Assembly (NCBI GenBank): GCA_016281475.1
Contig: JAEEIS010000042.1
Location: forward strand, 1 to 16,609
Direction of reading: 5' to 3'
Source: Bacteroidales bacterium
Lineage (GTDB): Bacteria > Bacteroidota > Bacteroidia > Bacteroidales > P3
Length of the DNA stretch: 16,609 nucleotides
In this document: positions 6,416-13,203 of the stretch, piece by piece
Numbering within the stretch: position 1 is the stretch's first letter
Layout: every line of letters begins with the position of its first letter
Program-made: the position numbers and the translations under genes
The notes under the pieces: generated by a model
What the model was told of the DNA's origin: nothing
The model's database searches: none
Seen by the model: only the letters and a program-made list of their open reading frames with translations

Positions 6416-7918
6416 ATGAAGAAAAGTCTAGTATCTCTAGTAACACTAGTCTCTCTAGTAGGGCTAGTAAGCCTCACCTCCTGCAAGAAGGAGGAGACCT
6501 TGGGCAACGGCACGCAGTTCCACGCCACGATGGAGGACTGCACCTCCGCCAAGACCACCCTTAACGGCACCGCCCTTAACTGGGTAAGCGGCGACCAGAT
6601 TGCCGTCTACGGCACCGCCGGTTGCGGTATCTACAGTGCCACCCTACAGACCCCCGCAATCTCTACCGACTTCGTCAATGCGAACGGTGAGACGGGCAAC
6701 GCCCCCTTCCGCGCCTTCTACCCCACCACGCTGACTACCGACGGCGTGAACATCACCCTCCCCTCCACACAGACCTACGTGGATGGCTCTATCCACGAGT
6801 TCCCCATGTATGCCGAGAGCAACGACAACCAACTTTCATTCAAGAACCTCTGCGGTGTGCTAAAGTTGCACCTCACCAAGGCGAACACCAGCATCAGCAC
6901 TATCACCATCACTGCCGCCAGCGAGACCATGATTAACGGCACGTTCAGCGTCAGCTACAACCATACTACCAATGTCCCCGCACTGGCCTATTCCGCCAAC
7001 GGCACGAACACCACCACACTCACCTGCGCCACCCCGCAGAGCATCGCTGGCGATGGCAAGGACTTCTACATCTACCTGCCCGAAGGCAGCTATAGTGGTT
7101 TACAGATTCAGATGAACACCGATGATAACCGCTACTGCGTTAAGACTGCTAATATCGCCATCAACGTCACTCGCAGCCAGTATACGCTGATTACCCTCGG
7201 AGAAAACAATCTAACTTTCCGCCCCGTTGGCTCAAAAGGCGGCTTGTTCACAATCAACGGTGATGGCGACCAAGTGTGGTTCTCGCAAGGCAACTTGTTG
7301 TATCAAGCCAGTACAAATATTTGGCGTTTTGCCGACCATCAATATATTGCTAATGAAAATTCATGGCAAGACAAGTTTTGTTGGGGTACTGGTAATAATC
7401 CAACAAGCCACACTGGAAATAGCAGTGATTACACATCATTTGTTGACTGGGGAGAGAATGCTATTGCCAACGGAGGAAACCAAGCCAATATGTGGAGGAC
7501 GTGGACTAGTGCCGAATGGGATTATATCTTCAACCATAGAACTAATGCTTCATCAAAATACGGTACAGGAAATGTGGATGGACATAGTGGCATGATACTG
7601 CTGCCTGACAATTTCACATTGCCTTCGGGTTGTACGTTCAATTCTGGTATGGCATCGTCGCCAAACGACTGGACACGCAATAGCTATACCATTTCTCAGT
7701 GGTCTAAGATGGAGGCAGCAGGTGCAGTCTTTTTAGCGAACAATGACACTCAGTATGGGCCTGTTTATCAAGTATATGGCGGTTGCTATTGGGGTTCTGA
7801 CAGCTATAATGAAACCCGTGGGCATTCTTTATGGTTTGATGGCAATTGGCTAAATATAAATGATAATAGTGAATATCAATATTCTTTTGGGGTTCGTCTT
7901 GTTTGGGACAACAATTAA
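6416..7918 (+). CDS. Fimbrillin-like lipoprotein with lectin-like C-terminal domain
   Basis: A 500-residue surface lipoprotein. Residues 1-23 are a lipoprotein signal peptide ending in the lipobox LTSC, with C23 as the lipidated residue. Residues about 30-265 resemble the Mfa/fimbrillin-like N-terminal module (TTLNGTALNWVSGDQIAVYG; late strands such as FYIYLPEGSYSGLQI). From about 275 (GGLFTINGDGDQVWFSQGNL) to the end lies a second module common in Bacteroidales lipoproteins. It has WRTWTSAEWDYIFNHR, ILLPDNFTLPSG, GGCYWGSDSYN and the ending SFGVRLVWDNN, and recalls FISUMP/formylglycine-enzyme (C-type-lectin-like) folds. DNA for the second module (from about 7230) is clearly more AT-rich than the first, suggesting a domain join. 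The signal peptide DNA is a 9-nt tandem repeat. The gene follows the 56-aa ORF and ends before a strong terminator. A role in adhesion or surface display is inferred. Confidence 0.75.
   Translation: MKKSLVSLVTLVSLVGLVSLTSCKKEETLGNGTQFHATMEDCTSAKTTLNGTALNWVSGDQIAVYGTAGCGIYSATLQTPAISTDFVNANGETGNAPFRAFYPTTLTTDGVNITLPSTQTYVDGSIHEFPMYAESNDNQLSFKNLCGVLKLHLTKANTSISTITITAASETMINGTFSVSYNHTTNVPALAYSANGTNTTTLTCATPQSIAGDGKDFYIYLPEGSYSGLQIQMNTDDNRYCVKTANIAINVTRSQYTLITLGENNLTFRPVGSKGGLFTINGDGDQVWFSQGNLLYQASTNIWRFADHQYIANENSWQDKFCWGTGNNPTSHTGNSSDYTSFVDWGENAIANGGNQANMWRTWTSAEWDYIFNHRTNASSKYGTGNVDGHSGMILLPDNFTLPSGCTFNSGMASSPNDWTRNSYTISQWSKMEAAGAVFLANNDTQYGPVYQVYGGCYWGSDSYNETRGHSLWFDGNWLNINDNSEYQYSFGVRLVWDNN
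6425..6475 (+). repeat. 9-nt tandem repeat encoding the signal peptide core
   Basis: Five units of nnnCTAGTA (third unit nnnCTAGTC) run from 6425 to 6469, with a decayed sixth (AGCCTC). They encode (S/T/G)-L-V repeats that make up nearly the whole hydrophobic core. CTA and GTA codons are otherwise uncommon in this GC-rich gene half. Slippage in units of 9 would keep frame and alter signal peptide length. Confidence 0.75.
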
Positions 7919-7967
7919 GCATCTTTCCTTCTGGATGGTGCGGGCAAGCCGCCCACACTTCATAGAA

Positions 7968-8003
7968 AAGTCCCCGCCGTGGTGGCGGGGACTTCCTTTT
8001 ATT
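7968..8003 (+). terminator. Intrinsic terminator after the lipoprotein
   Basis: AAGTCCCCGCC (7968-7978) pairs perfectly with GGCGGGGACTT (7984-7994) around a GTGGT loop, followed by CCTTTTATT. An 11-bp GC-rich stem and T run fit a classical intrinsic terminator. A second, weaker hairpin GGGC/GCCC lies just before it (about 7935-7955). Confidence 0.8.
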
Positions 8004-8104
8004 CAATGGCAGAGTACTTTCCTACAGGCATACAGCGGCAGGTTCTCCATCCACCTTTAATCCTACACTTTTATACCATACACACTATTTCTGCGGCACT
8101 AAAA

Positions 8105-8174
8105 TATTCAATACGACCATCCCTATTGAATAAAAAAAGGATTTTTTATTCAATATAATGACGATTATTGAATA
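8105..8174 (+). promoter_or_regulatory. Two 28-bp inverted repeats, candidate operator of the ATPase gene
   Basis: The 9-mer TATTGAATA or its complement TATTCAATA occurs four times in alternating orientation at 8105-8113, 8124-8132, 8147-8155 and 8166-8174. This makes two 28-bp inverted repeats (8105-8132 and 8147-8174) with identical 9-bp arms and different 10-bp centres. In addition, 8124-8137 and 8142-8155 form a perfect 14-bp inverted repeat around AGGA. The right-hand unit covers the region where the -33 element should lie, so a bound protein would probably repress. Confidence 0.65.
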
Positions 8175-8182
8175 TTAATTCG

Positions 8183-8190
8183 TATCTTTG
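8183..8190 (+). promoter_or_regulatory. -7 promoter box of the ATPase gene
   Basis: TATCTTTG matches TAnnTTTG exactly and is followed by GCAAAC. It lies 20 bases before ATG 8211, leaving a leader of only about 13 bases. It is the second of two perfect TATCTTTGC boxes in the window. Confidence 0.7.
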
Positions 8191-8210
8191 CAAACGAAAT
8201 TTACCGTCAG

Positions 8211-9449
8211 ATGAAAACCATATTACTAAGACAAAAGGCTGAACGGGACGAGCTTATGTCCCGCCAATACCAGAGGCGGCAGACTCGGTATGACGTATCG
8301 GAGCTTCTCGCCAGTCCGCTGATAAAGCTGATTACCGGCCCCCGCCGGGTCGGGAAGTCGGTGTTCGCCCTGCTCATGCTGCGCGACCAGCCGTTTGCCT
8401 ATCTCAATTTTGACGACGGCCTGCTGTTGGACACATGGGACGAGGAGCGGGTGATGAGCACACTTACAGACATCTACGGAGACTACCGCTACCTGCTGCT
8501 TGACGAGGTGCAGAATCTTGACGGTTGGGACCTTTGGGTTGCGAAACTATATCGGCGAGGGGTGAACCTGGTTATTACCGGGAGCAATGCCAATATGCTT
8601 TCGAGCGAGATGGCCACCGTACTCACCGGACGATACCTACAGGTGGAGATGCTGCCCTTCAGCCTGTCGGAAACGGTGGCATGGAATCATGACACAGCAA
8701 CCGACGGCATTTTGGACGACTACCTTACGGGTGGTGGCTTCCCCGAGACCCTAAAGAACAGGAGCCTGACACAAAACTACTTGTCCACGCTTTTCGACTC
8801 GATACTGCTCAAAGACGTGGCCCACAGGCACAACATACGTAACACTGCCGACCTGTACACCCTTGCCAAGTATCTACTGGCCAACTTCTGCAATCCTTTC
8901 ACCGCTAACGAACTTACTACGGAGTTGGGGCTATCAAGCGTGGCAACGGTCAAGAAATTCATCAGCTATCTGCATGAGCCATACCTGTTTTACTATCTTC
9001 CCCGATTCAATAACAAAATGAAACTCATGTCAAAAGCGGCACAAAAATGCTATGTGGTTGATAACGGCTTTGTGACAGGTGCGTCATTCAATATTGGGCA
9101 GAACCGTGGGCGGCTGCTGGAAAATCTGCTCTTTGTAGAATTACTGCGACAAGGATATGAGCCGGGAAAAACTCTTTTCTACTACCGCTCACGCAATGAC
9201 AAGGAGGTCGACTTTGTGCTTCGTCGGGGAGTGCAAGTGGAACAACTGATACAAGTATGCTACGACCTTGCATCGCCGAAGACCCGCACACGAGAAATAC
9301 AGTCTCTTACCGAGTGTGCCGAAGAGCTGCACTGCTCACGACAAACCATTGTGACCTACAACCATCGTGAACAAATAACATACAAAGAACACACTATTAA
9401 CGCCATCCCGATTACCGAATATTGCCTGAGCGAAGAGGTTAGGGGTTAG
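8211..9449 (+). CDS. AAA_14 / DUF4143 ATPase
   Basis: A 412-residue P-loop ATPase of the AAA_14-DUF4143 type, very common in Bacteroidales. Walker A is GPRRVGKS (43-50, K49), Walker B is YLLLDEVQN (94-102, D98/E99), and a sensor-like VITGSNANML follows (121-130). Residues about 229-262 (NPFTANELTTELGLSSVATV...) look like a winged helix-turn-helix. The C-terminal DUF4143 part has KEVDFVLRRG (331-340, E332/D334) and EQLIQVCYDL (344-353), resembling a PD-(D/E)xK nuclease fold whose usual Lys is replaced. Cellular role is not established; defence or mobile-element links have been suggested for such families. It is expressed from its own promoter behind paired inverted repeats, and the winged helix makes autoregulation plausible. 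Start ATG 8211 fits the usual MKxILLRQKAERDELM opening. Confidence 0.88.
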   Translation: MKTILLRQKAERDELMSRQYQRRQTRYDVSELLASPLIKLITGPRRVGKSVFALLMLRDQPFAYLNFDDGLLLDTWDEERVMSTLTDIYGDYRYLLLDEVQNLDGWDLWVAKLYRRGVNLVITGSNANMLSSEMATVLTGRYLQVEMLPFSLSETVAWNHDTATDGILDDYLTGGGFPETLKNRSLTQNYLSTLFDSILLKDVAHRHNIRNTADLYTLAKYLLANFCNPFTANELTTELGLSSVATVKKFISYLHEPYLFYYLPRFNNKMKLMSKAAQKCYVVDNGFVTGASFNIGQNRGRLLENLLFVELLRQGYEPGKTLFYYRSRNDKEVDFVLRRGVQVEQLIQVCYDLASPKTRTREIQSLTECAEELHCSRQTIVTYNHREQITYKEHTINAIPITEYCLSEEVRG

Positions 9450-9461
9450 AGGCGAAGGCCA

Positions 9462-9478
9462 TTTTCAACTTTCAATTT
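9462..9478 (+). repeat. TTTTCAA-type leader repeat before yigZ
   Basis: Two 7-mers (TTTTCAA, CTTTCAA) plus TTTAA lie directly before ATG 9485, in the 35-base gap after the ATPase gene. No Shine-Dalgarno is present. Confidence 0.6.
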
Positions 9479-9484
9479 AATAAG

Positions 9485-10093
9485 ATGTTCGACGACACTT
9501 ACCGTACCATCAAGGCACCAGCCGAGGGGCTGTACAAGGAGAAGGGGAGCAAGTTTATGGCTTTCGCCTTCCCCGTGCGCACTGCCGAGGAGGTGAAGGG
9601 CCATCTGGAACGGCTGCGCAAGGAGTATTTCGACGCGCGGCACCACTGCTACGCCTACATCCTCGGCCCTACCAAGGATGCCTACCGCGCCAACGACGAC
9701 GGCGAACCCTCCGGCACAGGCGGACGACCCATCTATGGGCAGCTGCTCTCGGCCGACCTGACCGACACGCTCGTCGTGGTGGTGCGCTACTTCGGCGGCG
9801 TGCTGCTGGGAGCCTCGGGTCTCGCCAACGCCTATAAGACTGCCGCCCACGACGCCATCAGCCATGCCGAAATCATCGAGAAGACCATCGACGTGCACTA
9901 CCGCCTGCATTTTGAGTATGCCGCCATGAACGACGTGATGCGCATCGTCAAAGACTTCGGCCTTGTGCCCACAAACCAAGATTTCAACCTCGACTGCCGC
10001 CTCGACCTCAGCGTCCGGCAGTCGCAAAGCAACCGACTCTACGACGCAGTGGCACAGCTGCGAACAGTACGAATAGAGATAATTGAAAAATAA
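9485..10093 (+). CDS. yigZ: YigZ / IMPACT family protein
   Basis: A 202-residue member of the UPF0029/IMPACT family. The N-terminal domain (about 1-130) has the diagnostic NDDGEPSGTGGRPI (69-82) and VVVRYFGGVLLGASGL (98-113) motifs, plus KGSKFMAF near the start. The C-terminal part (about 135-200) matches the DUF1949 ferredoxin-like domain. The family is related to eukaryotic IMPACT, which modulates the Gcn2 stress kinase. In bacteria its role is unclear; ribosome or nucleic acid binding has been proposed. Length matches E. coli YigZ (about 204). Start ATG 9485 is preceded by the leader repeat. The last codons read into AT-rich repeat DNA. Confidence 0.92.
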   Translation: MFDDTYRTIKAPAEGLYKEKGSKFMAFAFPVRTAEEVKGHLERLRKEYFDARHHCYAYILGPTKDAYRANDDGEPSGTGGRPIYGQLLSADLTDTLVVVVRYFGGVLLGASGLANAYKTAAHDAISHAEIIEKTIDVHYRLHFEYAAMNDVMRIVKDFGLVPTNQDFNLDCRLDLSVRQSQSNRLYDAVAQLRTVRIEIIEK

Positions 10094-10095
10094 AA

Positions 10096-10143
10096 GGAAG
10101 TTAAAATGGGAGTTAAAGTGGAAGTTAAAATGGGAGTTAAAGT
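10096..10143 (+). repeat. 12-nt unit tandem repeat (four units)
   Basis: Four copies of GGRAGTTAAART stand in tandem, arranged as two identical 24-bp units (10096-10119 and 10120-10143). They end seven bases before a -7 box. With the repeats at 10175-10271 they make up almost the whole gap between yigZ and the helicase gene. Confidence 0.8.
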
Positions 10144-10149
10144 GGACAA

Positions 10150-10157
10150 TACTTTTG
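10150..10157 (+). promoter_or_regulatory. -7 promoter box of the helicase gene
   Basis: TACTTTTG fits TAnnTTTG exactly and continues GCAAC. It lies between the 12-nt tandem repeat and the palindromic element, about 120 bases before ATG 10278. A transcript from here would carry the palindrome and the 25-nt repeat in its leader. Confidence 0.5.
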
Positions 10158-10174
10158 CAACAAAACATTTGTCC

Positions 10175-10219
10175 ACCTCCCCTCTTGAGAGGGGTGCCAC
10201 AAAGTGGCGGGGTATGTCA
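10175..10219. repeat. Dispersed palindromic element, intergenic copy
   Basis: Contains CCCCTCTTGAGAGGGG (7-bp arms, two-base centre) followed by GCCAC-AAA-GTGGC and GGGGTATGTC. A related copy in reverse orientation lies inside the helicase gene at about 12379-12422. The two differ at the second hairpin in a way that keeps pairing (GCCAC/GTGGC here, GGCC/GGCC there). Confidence 0.75.
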
Positions 10220-10221
10220 TA

Positions 10222-10271
10222 ACTCCCCCTTTTACTCCCAATTATTACTCCCCCTTTTACTCCCAATTAAT
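10222..10271 (+). repeat. 25-nt tandem repeat, two units
   Basis: Units 10222-10246 and 10247-10271 are identical except for one base near the end. Each begins ACTCCCCCTTTTACTCCC. The second unit ends six bases before the helicase ATG (10278). Confidence 0.8.
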
Positions 10272-10277
10272 AAAGCT

Positions 10278-12695
10278 ATGAGCGAACTACTTGACCAACT
10301 GAATGAACCCCAATGCCAAGCGGCGGCCTGCACCGAAGGCCCCGTGATGATTATCGCCGGCGCAGGCAGCGGCAAGACCCGCACGCTGACCTACCGCATA
10401 GCCCACCTCATAGAGCTGGGCACCGATCCCTTCAGCATCCTCGCCCTCACCTTCACCAACAAGGCCGCCACCGAGATGAAGGAGCGCATCATGAAGCTGG
10501 TGGGCAACGAAGCACGCAACATCTGGATGGGCACCTTCCACTCCGTCTTTGCCCGCATACTGCGCTCCGAAGCCACCAAGCTGGGCTACACCAACACATT
10601 CACCATCTACGACACCGACGACAGCAAGTCGGCCATCAAGCAGATAGTCAAAAGCCAAAACCTCGACCCCAAGACCTATAGCCCAGGATTGGTGCTCAGC
10701 CGCATCTCGATGGCCAAGAGCAACCTGCTCAGCCCCGAGGACTACGCCAACAATCCCGAAATCCAACAGACCGACAAGGACTCGCACCGTCCCATGATAG
10801 GCGAGATATACAAACAATACAACCACCGCCTGCGCACGGCTATGGCGATGGACTTCGACGACCTGCTCTTCAACATGAACGTGCTGCTGCGCGACTTCCC
10901 CGACGTGTTGCTCAAATATCAGAACCGCTTCAAATACATCATGGTCGACGAGTACCAGGACACCAACTACTCGCAATACCTTATCGTCAAAAAACTCGCC
11001 GCCCGCTACCAAAACATCTGCGTCGTGGGCGACGACGCACAAAGCATCTACGCCTTCCGCGGTGCCAACATACAGAACATCTTCAACTTCCGCCGCGACT
11101 ACCCCAACCTCCACCTCTACAAACTCGAGCAAAACTACCGCTCCACCAAGATGATAGTCGAAGCAGCCAACTCCGTCATCAAAAAGAACGTAGAGCAGAT
11201 AGAAAAATCCGTATGGACCGACAACGCTGAAGGCAACCGGCTGCGTCTGCTGCGCGCCAACGACGAGCGCGACGAGGGTCGCCAAGTGGCCGAATCCATC
11301 CAGCAGGCACACCTCGGCGAAGACCTCGACTACCGTTCTTTCGCCATACTCTACCGCACCAACGTCCAGTCGCGCGCCATCGAAGAAGCCCTGCGCCGCG
11401 CCGACATCCCCTACCGCATCTACCAAGGCATCTCCTTCTACGGCCGTAAGGAAATCAAGGACGTGCTAGCCTACATGCGGCTGGTGGTCAACAACTACGA
11501 CGAAGAGTCGCTCATCCGCATCATCAACTATCCCGCCCGCGGCATCGGGCAGACAACCCTCGACCGCGTCCGCGTGGCGGCAGCCGACAACGATGTGGCC
11601 GTATGGACCGTGCTCGAAAACATCGCCACCTTCGGCCTAGGGTTTAATGGCGGCACCATCCAGCGCATCACCGACTTTGTGATGATGATTAAGCGCTTCA
11701 CTTCCCTCCTGCCCACCACCAATGCCTACGAACTGGCCAAACAAATCGTCTACAGCTCCGGCATCATCACCCTCCTGCGCGACGACGACGACCCCGACAA
11801 CCCCAACCGCATCGAGAACATCGAAGAGCTCCTCAACGGCATCCAAGAATTCTGCGAGAAAGAAGACCAATTCTCTGTAGGGGCTGACTCCCGTGTCAGC
11901 CCTATAGACAGCGGGCAGACACTGGAGTCTGCCCCTACGGATGAGACCAATCAGATAAAGACCCTCGACCAATTTCTCCAGCAAGTGCTGTTGCTCACCT
12001 CCGAAGACAAGGGCGAGGACAAGGATGCAGACAAGGTGGCCATGATGACCATCCACTCCGCCAAGGGGTTGGAATTCCCATACGTCTACGTCGTAGGCAT
12101 GGAAGAGAACCTCTTCCCCTCCATCATGTCCATCTCGTCAAGACAGGAGCTGGAAGAAGAGCGGCGGCTCTTCTACGTCGCCATCACCCGCGCCGAACGA
12201 CAGGTGACACTCACCTACGCCGTCACCCGCTACCAGTATGGCAACTCGTCGTGTCAGGAACTGAGCCGCTTCGTCGAAGACATCGACCCGCGCTACATCG
12301 AACTCCCCCGCCGCCAGAAGAGTTTCCCCAACGTCGGCGAACTGCCTTCTGCCTTCAGAAAAGTGGAAAGTGGAAAGGACATACCCCGGCCTTACGGCCA
12401 CCCCTCTCAAGAGGGGACGGGGACGGCTAACGCAGCAAGAAAGACTCAACTTAAAAAACTCTCAACTCTCAACTCTCAACATTCAACTGCCAAGGGACCT
12501 ACCGCCCAAAACACAATGGAAGACATCAATGCCATCCAACCTGGCATGACCGTCAGCCATGCCAAATTCGGCACTGGCAAAGTGCTCAGTTGCGAAGGCA
12601 CCGACAACAACCGTAAAGCAACAGTATTCTTCGAAGGCATCGGTCAGAAAACTCTAATCCTGGCCTTTGCCAAATTGAAAATAATTTCAAATTAA
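10278..12695 (+). CDS. pcrA: UvrD/PcrA-type superfamily 1 DNA helicase
   Basis: An 805-residue ATP-dependent 3'-5' DNA helicase for repair and removal of stalled complexes. Motifs in order: Q-like LNEPQCQAA (8-16), Walker A AGAGSGKTRTL (27-37, K33), Ia LTFTNKAATEM, Walker B VDEYQDTN, III VVGDDAQSIYAFRGA, IV LEQNYRST, V MTIHSAKGLEFPYVYVVGME, VI EEERRLFYVAITRAE. A PcrA-like tudor domain closes it (GMTVSHAKFGTGKVLS to LKII). Start ATG 10278 is chosen because MSELLDQLNEPQ is the family start; an in-frame ATG at 10083 would add 65 residues encoded by repeats. Two odd inserts are visible: residues about 534-554 (GADSRVSP...LESAPT) and about 700-737, both encoded by palindromic or tandem repeats. 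Symbol is by family; uvrD is equally possible. Confidence 0.93.
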   Translation: MSELLDQLNEPQCQAAACTEGPVMIIAGAGSGKTRTLTYRIAHLIELGTDPFSILALTFTNKAATEMKERIMKLVGNEARNIWMGTFHSVFARILRSEATKLGYTNTFTIYDTDDSKSAIKQIVKSQNLDPKTYSPGLVLSRISMAKSNLLSPEDYANNPEIQQTDKDSHRPMIGEIYKQYNHRLRTAMAMDFDDLLFNMNVLLRDFPDVLLKYQNRFKYIMVDEYQDTNYSQYLIVKKLAARYQNICVVGDDAQSIYAFRGANIQNIFNFRRDYPNLHLYKLEQNYRSTKMIVEAANSVIKKNVEQIEKSVWTDNAEGNRLRLLRANDERDEGRQVAESIQQAHLGEDLDYRSFAILYRTNVQSRAIEEALRRADIPYRIYQGISFYGRKEIKDVLAYMRLVVNNYDEESLIRIINYPARGIGQTTLDRVRVAAADNDVAVWTVLENIATFGLGFNGGTIQRITDFVMMIKRFTSLLPTTNAYELAKQIVYSSGIITLLRDDDDPDNPNRIENIEELLNGIQEFCEKEDQFSVGADSRVSPIDSGQTLESAPTDETNQIKTLDQFLQQVLLLTSEDKGEDKDADKVAMMTIHSAKGLEFPYVYVVGMEENLFPSIMSISSRQELEEERRLFYVAITRAERQVTLTYAVTRYQYGNSSCQELSRFVEDIDPRYIELPRRQKSFPNVGELPSAFRKVESGKDIPRPYGHPSQEGTGTANAARKTQLKKLSTLNSQHSTAKGPTAQNTMEDINAIQPGMTVSHAKFGTGKVLSCEGTDNNRKATVFFEGIGQKTLILAFAKLKIISN
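11877..11938. repeat. Palindromic element inside the helicase gene (first)
   Basis: Outer arms GTAGGGGC (11877-11884) and GCCCCTAC (11931-11938) enclose two hairpins: GGGCTGAC/GTCAGCCC (11881-11888, 11895-11902) and GGGCAGAC/GTCTGCCC (11913-11920, 11927-11934). It adds about 21 residues in frame between the acidic DDDD/EELLNGIQEF region and KTLDQFLQQV. The second half, reversed, matches the element at 15157-15184 at 24 of 28 bases. Confidence 0.8.
12379..12422. repeat. Palindromic element inside the helicase gene (second)
   Basis: GACATACCCC, GGCC-TTAC-GGCC and CCCCTCTCAAGAGGGG occur in a row. This is the reverse-orientation relative of the intergenic element at 10175-10219. It lies in the linker between the helicase core and the tudor domain and is read in frame as DIPRPYGHPSQEGTG. 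Confidence 0.75.
12445..12488 (+). repeat. CTCAACT tandem run inside the helicase gene
   Basis: CTCAACT repeats and a final ATTCAAC, related to the TTTCAA leader repeats, are read in frame as a Thr/Leu/Ser-rich stretch (LKKLSTLNSQHST). It follows the second palindromic element after about 20 bases. Confidence 0.6.
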
Positions 12696-12734
12696 AAAAT
12701 ATAAATCGGCTGCCATAAATAATCTTCATTACTA

Positions 12735-12748
12735 ATTTTCAATTTTCA
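12735..12748 (+). repeat. TTTTCAA-type leader repeat before dtd
   Basis: TTTTCAATTTTCA ends three bases before ATG 12751. The upstream 12696-12734 is AT-rich with no clear promoter. Confidence 0.55.
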
Positions 12749-12750
12749 CC

Positions 12751-13203
12751 ATGAGAGTTGTCATCCAACGTTGTACCCAGGCCTCCGTCAGCATTGGAGG
12801 CGTTGTAAAGGGAGCCATCGGCTCCGGCATGATGATACTGTTGGGCATAGAAGATGCCGATAGCGACAAAGACATCGACTACCTCTGTCGCAAAATAGTC
12901 GCCCTACGCATCTTCGACGATGCCGACGGAGTCATGAACCTGCCCATCACCGCAGTAGAGGGCAGCGGCATACTGCTGGTCAGCCAGTTCACCCTCATGG
13001 CAAGCACCCGCAAAGGTAACCGCCCCAGCTACATCCGCGCTTCGAAGCCCGACATCGCCATACCCATGTACGAGAAATTCATCGCCCGCCTGCAGCAGGA
13101 GTTTGGCAAACCCATCGCCACCGGACAATTCGGTGCCGACATGCAGGTTGCTTTGGTCAACGACGGTCCCGTCACCATCATCATTGACAGTACCAATCCT
13201 TAA
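12751..13203 (+). CDS. dtd: D-aminoacyl-tRNA deacylase
   Basis: Hydrolyses D-amino acids (and glycine) mischarged on tRNA, a proofreading step in translation; cytosolic homodimer. At 150 residues it has the usual length of bacterial DTD (about 145). The catalytic Ser/Gln-containing motif SQFTLMA is at 78-84, and the cross-subunit Gly-cisPro motif is in NDGPVT (137-142, G139-P140). N-terminal MRVVIQRCTQASVSIGG is typical. Start ATG 12751 follows a TTTTCAA repeat. Its last 23 bases overlap the end of the convergent response regulator gene, and no terminator is visible between the two. Confidence 0.97.
   Translation: MRVVIQRCTQASVSIGGVVKGAIGSGMMILLGIEDADSDKDIDYLCRKIVALRIFDDADGVMNLPITAVEGSGILLVSQFTLMASTRKGNRPSYIRASKPDIAIPMYEKFIARLQQEFGKPIATGQFGADMQVALVNDGPVTIIIDSTNP

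Noticed and set aside
7750..7918. Diversity-generating retroelement target at the lectin-like end of the lipoprotein.
   Set aside because: The fold and the GVRLVW ending are suggestive, but no reverse transcriptase, template repeat or adenine-specific variation pattern can be seen in this window.
10083..10277. ATG 10083 as the start of the helicase.
   Set aside because: The 65 extra residues are encoded by tandem and palindromic repeats and overlap the end of yigZ. MSELLDQLNEPQ at 10278 is the normal family start.
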